The notes below the pieces were generated by a model. It was not told the origin of the DNA. It saw nothing but the letters and a program-made list of their open reading frames with translations, and did no database searches. Positions 32,404 to 36,776 of a stretch of 36,776 bases of DNA are shown one piece after another. The stretch comes from Nitrospinota bacterium. Its GTDB lineage: Bacteria; UBA8248. The position numbers and the translations under genes are program-made. Every line of letters starts with the position of its first letter. The first letter of the stretch is position 1. Location of the stretch: contig VXPH01000152.1 in assembly GCA_009839615.1 (NCBI GenBank), forward strand, positions 1 through 36,776. Direction: 5' to 3'.

Positions 32404-32408
32404 CCACA

Positions 32409-32534
32409 GACCTGCGTGTCCGCCCCAAACGCGAAGCTCGCATATCGAATGGAAATCGGGAGCCGGAACGCCAAAGGGGGAGAAAACCTCAACAAGGTCT
32501 GCATCAACAACCGGGCGGACACGCAGGTCCGCCC
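32409..32534. repeat. 17-bp inverted arms with nested hairpin
   Basis: GACCTGCGTGTCCGCCC (32409-32425) is the exact reverse complement of 32513-32529. The right arm is itself part of an 8-bp hairpin (gggcggac / gtccgccc, 32513-32534). The phrase GGGCGGACACGCAGGTCCGCCCC is familiar as a common intergenic repeat in several bacterial lineages; that is recollection, not a search. Confidence 0.6.
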
Positions 32535-32623
32535 CTACGGGAAACACATTCCCTGCTTCCGGGAATTTTTTCGACAGCCCCCTCAAGGGGGGAGTGAACT
32601 TCAAAAGCGGGTGCGCAACAAGA

Positions 32624-32651
32624 AAAGGGCGGCCCACGCGAGCCGCCCTTT
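32624..32651 (-). terminator. Rho-independent terminator of the DRE-TIM enzyme gene
   Basis: AAAGGGCGGC and GCCGCCCTTT (10-bp arms at 32624-32633 and 32642-32651) form a perfect stem. On the minus strand it is followed by TTTTCTTG. It lies 57 bp beyond the stop of the gene at 32708. Confidence 0.8.
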
Positions 32652-32707
32652 CATTTTGTTTCTGCCGCGCGCAGGTCAAAAACCAACCCGCGCCTGCGGA
32701 GTGAAAC

Positions 32708-33928
32708 CTACTTCGCTCCCGCCAGTTCCTTGAACTCGTCCATCGTGAGGAGGCGATGGAGGCTCAGGGATTTCTCCTTGACGTCCATCAGGAGCGCCAT
32801 TTTCTCCTCCTCGGAGGCCGTGATGCCCAACTGCTCCAGGAAGAGGTTGATGGAGTCGATGCCGCTCCCCTTGCCGATGACGGGTTCGGGTTCGCTCTGG
32901 CCGACGAGGCCGGCGCGGAAGGGCACGAGTTCGGTCGGGAAGTCCTTCTCGCAGTTCTTGAGCCAGCTCACGATGATGCCGCTCTCGATGTCGTAGAGGT
33001 TATCACCCACCACGCAGCGGTTGGGCGCCAGGCTGATGCGCCCGCACTCCTGCACGAGGCGCGAGACCTCGGTGAATTTCTCGGTCTTTAAGCCCATGTC
33101 CACGTCGTACATGGTGAGCATCGCAAGCGCCAGTTCCTCGTACGCCGCGTTGCCCGCTCGCTCGCCGATGCCGCTCACGGAGGTCTGCGCCACCTGGCAG
33201 CCCTCGGCCATCGCCATCAGCGTGTTGGCGACGCCCATCCCGTAGTCGTCGTGGAAGTGGGGCTCGAAGGGCTCGTCCGGGAACACTTCGCGCATCTTCT
33301 TGATGACGTAGGGCACGGTGTGCGGGCTGAGAACGCCGAACGTGTCCACGATCGCCAGCGCGTCCATGTGGCCCTCGGTCGCCACCTTCTTGAGAAGTCC
33401 CAGCACCCAATCCAGCGGGGCGCGGGAGAAATCGATGGGGAAGAACACGGTGTAGAGGCCGCATTCCTTCGCCACCTGCGTGGCCTTGACGGAGGTGTCG
33501 ATGGCCTTGTCGAGCTCCCACTTGTAGGCGCGCTCGATCATGTGCGTGGAACTCGGCACTTCCATCACCACACCCTTGACGCCGGTGTCGGCGGAGCGCT
33601 TCACGTCGTCCGCCATGCAGCGCGCGAAGCTGAACACCTCGGTGTCCGTGCCTTCGAGGCGCTTGACGATCTCGCGGATCGCCGCTTCGTCCGACGGCGA
33701 GACCACCGGCATGCCGGCCTCGATGCGGTGCACGCCCGTCTCGGCGAGGGCTTCGGCGATCCGGATTTTCTCGTCCTTGTTGAACATGACGCCCGCCTGC
33801 TGCTCGCCGTCGCGGAGCGTCACGTCGTGTATCTTGGGGTTGGGATCGAACTTGATATTGGAGGTCACCTCGCCCTCGAAGTTCCACGGGCTGGTGAACC
33901 ACATATCGGTGTTCCAGGGTTCGCTCAT
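32708..33928 (-). CDS. DRE-TIM metallolyase (HMG-CoA lyase/isopropylmalate-synthase-like)
   Basis: This 406-residue TIM-barrel enzyme has the DRE-TIM signature VTLRDGEQQ (Arg39, Asp40) and metal ligands His224 and His226 in EPHFHDDYGMG. SVSGIGERAGNA is the typical C-terminal barrel motif. Family members condense acetyl-CoA with a 2-oxoacid (isopropylmalate, homocitrate and citramalate synthases) or cleave such adducts (HMG-CoA lyase). The lack of a LeuA-type regulatory domain and the position in a catabolic run point to a non-LeuA role. The start ATG has GGAGAATCATGAG upstream. It lies 113 bp after the M24 gene and ends in a strong terminator. Confidence 0.85.
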   Translation of the reverse strand: MSEPWNTDMWFTSPWNFEGEVTSNIKFDPNPKIHDVTLRDGEQQAGVMFNKDEKIRIAEALAETGVHRIEAGMPVVSPSDEAAIREIVKRLEGTDTEVFSFARCMADDVKRSADTGVKGVVMEVPSSTHMIERAYKWELDKAIDTSVKATQVAKECGLYTVFFPIDFSRAPLDWVLGLLKKVATEGHMDALAIVDTFGVLSPHTVPYVIKKMREVFPDEPFEPHFHDDYGMGVANTLMAMAEGCQVAQTSVSGIGERAGNAAYEELALAMLTMYDVDMGLKTEKFTEVSRLVQECGRISLAPNRCVVGDNLYDIESGIIVSWLKNCEKDFPTELVPFRAGLVGQSEPEPVIGKGSGIDSINLFLEQLGITASEEEKMALLMDVKEKSLSLHRLLTMDEFKELAGAK

Positions 33929-34041
33929 CTCATGATTCTCCTATTCGCCTTTTCGGGAGGCGATTTCCCTGCATCGCGAATTTGAAAGACGCTCCCGCCC
34001 GCGCCCCAGGCGGCGGGGACACGGGCGGGATATTACAACCG

Positions 34042-35391
34042 CTACTCGGGCAGCTCGAAGCGAGGCTCGCCGCGCGACTTCGCCGAGAAGTCGAAGTAGG
34101 GCGAATCCTCGATGCACTCGTCGTAGTGCGAGGAGCCCGTGAAGACGACGGGGCCGTCGGGGCCGACGAGCACGTTCTCTTCCAGGCGCACCGTCTGGGG
34201 AAGCCCCGGGTGTCCGGCGAACGTCTCGATGGCGAAGTACATGTTCTCCTTGATCTCGACCGGGTAATCGAGGCTGTAGGCGCGGCTGATCCACATGCCC
34301 TCATACAAGTCCAGGCCGATGGAGTGCGCGAACTGCTGGAGCGTCACCGTGCCGTAGCGGTCATCGGCGTAAACGGGGAACTGCTCGGCCACATCCTTGG
34401 ACGTCTTGCCCGGCACGAGCTGGGTCATGCCCGCATACATCGTGTCGTAGACCTCTCGGTAAAGTTCTTTTTCCTTCTTCGTCCAGCCGCCGCCGCACTT
34501 GAAGCAGCGCACGTAGTCGACGAAGTAGCCGCCCGGGCCGATGGCGTTGATGTCGACGACGACGAGGTCGCCGTCCCGGATCATCTTATCCGTGTGCCAA
34601 CGGCGGTAGGGGCTGGTGTTTCCACCCGAGGCGACGATGATGTCGTAGACGAAATCGAAGCCCTCTTCGTAGAGCAGGTTGTTCACCCACGCAGTGAGGT
34701 CGCACTCGCGGATGCCGGGCTTGAGCCACTCGTTCCTGATCTTCCACATGCAGGTGTCGCCGATGGTGGAGCTGATCTTGAGGCACTCGATCTCCTCGGG
34801 CGTCTTGATGACGCGCGCCTCGCTCATCGCCGGCCACGCGTTCACCAGGTTCACGCCCTTCTCGGTGAAGGCGCTGTAGGCCTGCATGTCCATGATGTCG
34901 ATACCGATCCGCCCGTTGAGCGGGATGTTGTTCTCCTTGAGAACGTCGATCACCGAATCCGCCATGCGGTTCACCATCATCTGCTCGGCGGTCTCGGACC
35001 ACTTCCAGGTGATGGCGGGGCGGATGTTGCCCTCGAGCCAGGGCGCGTCGATCTTGGCGCACTCATAGTCGGAGCCCGCCGTCTCGAAGAGCACCGGCGT
35101 GTCCGCGCCGCGGCAGAGCACGGCGTAGCGGATGAAGATGTTGTTCTTCCAGTTGCCCTGGAAGACCGACGCGGTGTAGCGGATGTTCTCGCCCTTGTAC
35201 ATGATGATGGCGTCCATGTCGTGCTTTTCCATCATCGCCTTGGCGCGGGCGAGCCGGTCCTTGCGCATCTGGTCGAAGTCGACGCGGCGCTGCCAGTCAC
35301 TGCCCGTCTGGCTGAAGACGCGCCGGGGGGACTGGTAATGCTCTCTCTGCAAAAAGTCCATCGGCATGCCTTGTTTGCTCATTTCCACCAT
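34042..35391 (-). CDS. M24-family metallopeptidase-fold enzyme (creatinase/DddP-like)
   Basis: The 449-residue protein has a creatinase-like N-terminal domain (about 40-190) and an M24 pita-bread domain. All five metal ligands are kept: Asp280, Asp292, His356, Glu389 and Glu404. Length and N-terminal motif (MMEKHDMDAIIMYKGENIRYTAS) recall DMSP lyase DddP. As far as I remember DddP numbering (D295, D307, H371, E406, E421), the ligand spacings agree closely (12, 64, then near 34 and 15). The catalytic Asp of DddP is one position off here (GLDLYE). Xaa-Pro peptidase, ectoine hydrolase and creatinase are alternatives. AGGAGG precedes the ATG. The GntR gene lies 86 bp upstream on the same strand. 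Confidence 0.83.
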   Translation of the reverse strand: MVEMSKQGMPMDFLQREHYQSPRRVFSQTGSDWQRRVDFDQMRKDRLARAKAMMEKHDMDAIIMYKGENIRYTASVFQGNWKNNIFIRYAVLCRGADTPVLFETAGSDYECAKIDAPWLEGNIRPAITWKWSETAEQMMVNRMADSVIDVLKENNIPLNGRIGIDIMDMQAYSAFTEKGVNLVNAWPAMSEARVIKTPEEIECLKISSTIGDTCMWKIRNEWLKPGIRECDLTAWVNNLLYEEGFDFVYDIIVASGGNTSPYRRWHTDKMIRDGDLVVVDINAIGPGGYFVDYVRCFKCGGGWTKKEKELYREVYDTMYAGMTQLVPGKTSKDVAEQFPVYADDRYGTVTLQQFAHSIGLDLYEGMWISRAYSLDYPVEIKENMYFAIETFAGHPGLPQTVRLEENVLVGPDGPVVFTGSSHYDECIEDSPYFDFSAKSRGEPRFELPE

Positions 35392-35477
35392 GAAAATTCC
35401 TCCTATACGGAAATGTGGGTGAAGCGTTCAAAAAATAAGGTCAAAATAGCCCACCAAAAAAGCGCGCCCGCTCTTTC

Positions 35478-36212
35478 TCAGACGCGCATTGCTCCTCCGT
35501 TTCTCGATACGGCCAGCGCCTCCTTGAGCCGCGCGCCCTCGGCCGCCATGTGCTCGCGCATGGCGCGCGCGGCGCTTTCCGGCTCGCCCGCCTCCACGGC
35601 GGCAAGCAGCTTCTCGTGCTGGCGCAGCGCCTCGTCCGGCTGGCCGGGCGTTCCGATGATCTTGCGCTGGCTCTTCTCGATGAGACCCGCGATGGCCTCC
35701 CACACCGTCCGCAAGACGGCGTTCTCCGCCGCCTCGCACAGCGCGCGGTGCCAGGCGACGCCCGCGCGCACAAAGGCTTCGGGCCTGTCGATGCGCTTTC
35801 GCATCTCCTCGGTGTGGCCGCGCAGGCGTTCTATCTGCTCTCCGGTTCGGCGCTCCGCCGTGAGGCGTGCGATCTGCTCTTCGAGCCCCTGACGCACCTC
35901 CCAGAGTTCGAGCAGGGTGTCTTCCTTCACGTCGAGTAGAAACGCCAGGCTCTCGCGCACGGTGGCGAGGTAAGGATCCACCGTGAGGTTTCTCAAGAAT
36001 GCACCCTGCCCGCTCCTCACCTCGATAAGCCCCGTGGTGTCGAGGGCGCGCAGGGCTTCGCGCACCGAAGGCCTGCCGATGCCAAGCGTCGCCGCGAGTT
36101 CACGCTCAGACGGCAGCCTGTCGCCGGGCGTGAGCTTGCGCTTGCGGATGAGCTGCTGAATCTGCTCCACCACGTCTTCGTAGAGCCTCGTTTTTCTCAC
36201 CGGCTTGAGCAA
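35478..36212 (-). CDS. FadR-subfamily GntR transcriptional regulator
   Basis: This 244-residue regulator has an N-terminal winged helix (about 8-75) with the GntR motif LPSERELAATLGIGRPSVREALRAL. The C-terminal FCD ligand-binding domain (about 90-230) includes WHRALCEAAEN and ARAMREHM, consistent with metal and carboxylate sensing. It starts with TTG at 36212, with GGGAGG about 7 nt upstream; GTG at 36200 is the alternative. It is first in the minus-strand catabolic run, followed by the M24 and DRE-TIM genes. A TGGT-N3-ACCA site 98 bp upstream suggests autoregulation and probably control of those genes. The inducer is likely an organic acid of that pathway. Confidence 0.92.
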   Translation of the reverse strand: MLKPVRKTRLYEDVVEQIQQLIRKRKLTPGDRLPSERELAATLGIGRPSVREALRALDTTGLIEVRSGQGAFLRNLTVDPYLATVRESLAFLLDVKEDTLLELWEVRQGLEEQIARLTAERRTGEQIERLRGHTEEMRKRIDRPEAFVRAGVAWHRALCEAAENAVLRTVWEAIAGLIEKSQRKIIGTPGQPDEALRQHEKLLAAVEAGEPESAARAMREHMAAEGARLKEALAVSRNGGAMRV

Positions 36213-36300
36213 GAAACCGCCTCCCTAGGACGCAAGCCATCCCGAGCGAAGAGGTAAAACCGCACGGGGATTATCATTGTTGTATCAACCCGAAAACTTC

Positions 36301-36321
36301 CTGGTCAGATGGTATGACCAG
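36301..36321. promoter_or_regulatory. FadR/GntR-type operator
   Basis: CTGGTCA (36301-36307) and TGACCAG (36315-36321) are perfect inverted arms. Inside them TGGTATGACCA (36310-36320) matches the FadR-subfamily consensus TNGTNNNACNA exactly. It lies about 90 bp upstream of the regulator start, next to a minus-strand TTGACA at 36342-36347 (tgtcaa on plus), where bound protein could block RNA polymerase. Confidence 0.7.
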
Positions 36322-36387
36322 TACCAGCCCCCACGCCCCCTTGTCAACAGGTGTGAGGCGGTTTTTCGTCTTGTGAGCAGCGCGCAT

Positions 36388-36650
36388 GGGTTGTTGAGAA
36401 GCCCAAAAGGAGCGCACCGAAATTCACTCCCCCCTTGAGGGTCTGGCTTCCCGAGGGGAAAGCCAGACGAAGAGGCCGAGCCCCTGGGCGAAGGCCGATT
36501 CGGTGGGGGGAGGTTTGCTCTGTGGCATGTCCCCCCACCGATTCGGTTTCGGGTTTACACCCTCACCTCATCGACTCCCCCTCAAGGGGGGAGTGAATTC
36601 CCTCTCTCGTTGATTGCACCCGACTCTCAAGGGGCTGTTGAAAAAGTCCG
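36388..36650. repeat. Palindromic intergenic repeat, copy B (complete)
   Basis: The element runs from gggttgttgagaag (36388) to ggggctgttgaaaaagtcc (36631-36649). It holds opposing ttcactccccccttgaggg (36423-36441) and ccctcaaggggggagtgaa arms, an internal gtctggctt/aagccagac hairpin (36441-36468) and the cggtgggggg/ccccccaccg pair. Copy A at the start of the window shares most of these blocks and differs in the internal hairpin part. It is non-coding, with no transposase. Confidence 0.7.
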
Positions 36651-36674
36651 CGTCGCTCGGAACTGACCAACACC

Positions 36675-36700
36675 GTCATTCCGGCGAAAGCCGGAATCCA
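36675..36700. repeat. Dispersed GTCATTCC hairpin
   Basis: ATTCCGGC and GCCGGAAT (36678-36685 and 36690-36697) form an 8-bp stem within gtcattccggcgaaagccgg. This phrase is widely seen between genes in proteobacterial and related genomes. It is adjacent to copy B of the palindromic element. Confidence 0.6.
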
Positions 36701-36776
36701 TTTGCGGATGCGGATGAATGAACGGTGGCGTTTCCTTCCCCACCGATGCGCAGGAACTCGGCAAAAAGGCAAAAGG

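Larger units (their letters stand above)
32237..32707. other. 471-bp repeat-rich intergenic region
   Basis: No gene is supported. The region holds a gggttgtggaaaaagtcc sequence (about 32334-32350) like those at 36631-36649. It also has a 9-bp hairpin at 32381-32403, 17-bp inverted arms at 32409-32425 and 32513-32529, and a partial copy of the palindromic element (ccctcaaggggggagtgaa) at about 32578-32598. A terminator follows at 32624-32651. It is a hot spot of small dispersed repeats. Confidence 0.75.

Noticed and set aside
32409-32534. Inverted repeats considered as a CRISPR array or attachment site
   Set aside because: There are only two arms, no regular spacers, no cas genes and no integrase.
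1-36776. tRNA, rRNA, tmRNA or phage gene
   Set aside because: No TPsiC-like or rRNA conserved segments, phage structural genes, integrases or transposases were seen on either strand.

Overview
The window looks like a chromosomal segment of a GC-rich (roughly 60-63% by eye) Gram-negative bacterium. It carries a KDO-pathway isomerase (lipopolysaccharide synthesis), a yebC-ruvC-ruvA-ruvB block, polA and rnr, and many acyl-CoA, amidohydrolase and cupin enzymes. Gene content and the intergenic hairpin repeats recall uncultured Desulfobacterota/Tectomicrobia-like lineages, but no rRNA or tRNA is present and the taxonomy is inference. I see no transposase, integrase, phage gene, CRISPR array or tRNA.

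Layout. 1-200: a palindromic intergenic repeat. 201-5903 (minus): polA, a PPP-type phosphatase and RNase R, closely packed. 5904-6561: a 658-bp gap with a 15-bp inverted repeat and a run of helically phased CGATAAA motifs. 6562-9216 (plus): arsenite methyltransferase, an ACMSD-like amidohydrolase and a TauE/SafE exporter. 9275-10237 (minus): KdsD. 10478-13727 (plus): yebC, ruvC, ruvA, ruvB and a DUF2905 protein. 13737-15541 (minus): a 2-hydroxyacid dehydrogenase and an SDR. 15542-15909: a leader with two short ORFs and a hairpin before an unusual acyl-CoA-dehydrogenase-fold gene (15910-17130, plus).

17178-23869 (minus) is an acyl-CoA block. In transcription order it holds acyl-CoA mutase large and small subunits, a class III CoA-transferase, a HAD phosphatase, a crotonase, a hairpin-containing gap, a second acyl-CoA-dehydrogenase-fold protein and a DUF2203 protein. 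Several members carry substitutions at catalytic positions, so textbook names should be used with care. 24054-26076 (plus) holds an SDR overlapping an ATP-grasp ligase. 26132-29675 (minus) holds an NfuA-like Fe-S carrier, two paralogous bicupins and a zinc alcohol dehydrogenase. 29700-30340 is an AT-rich patch with one orphan ORF. 30343-36212 (minus) is a catabolic group headed by a FadR-type GntR regulator: M24 peptidase-fold enzyme, DRE-TIM (HMGL/isopropylmalate-synthase-like) enzyme, Asp/Glu-racemase/maleate-isomerase-like protein and an alpha/beta hydrolase. A near-perfect GntR operator lies upstream of the regulator. 36380-36776 holds another copy of the palindromic repeat.

The most interesting points are these: (i) an acyl-CoA-dehydrogenase-fold protein with the residue pattern I associate with 3-sulfinopropionyl-CoA desulfinases, with a TauE/SafE-type exporter elsewhere in the window; (ii) an acyl-CoA mutase with two active-site substitutions; (iii) a crotonase and a second acyl-CoA-dehydrogenase-fold protein lacking the usual catalytic glutamates; (iv) a tandem bicupin pair; (v) the GntR-headed catabolic cluster with a DddP-like M24 protein. 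None of these functions is proven by sequence alone.
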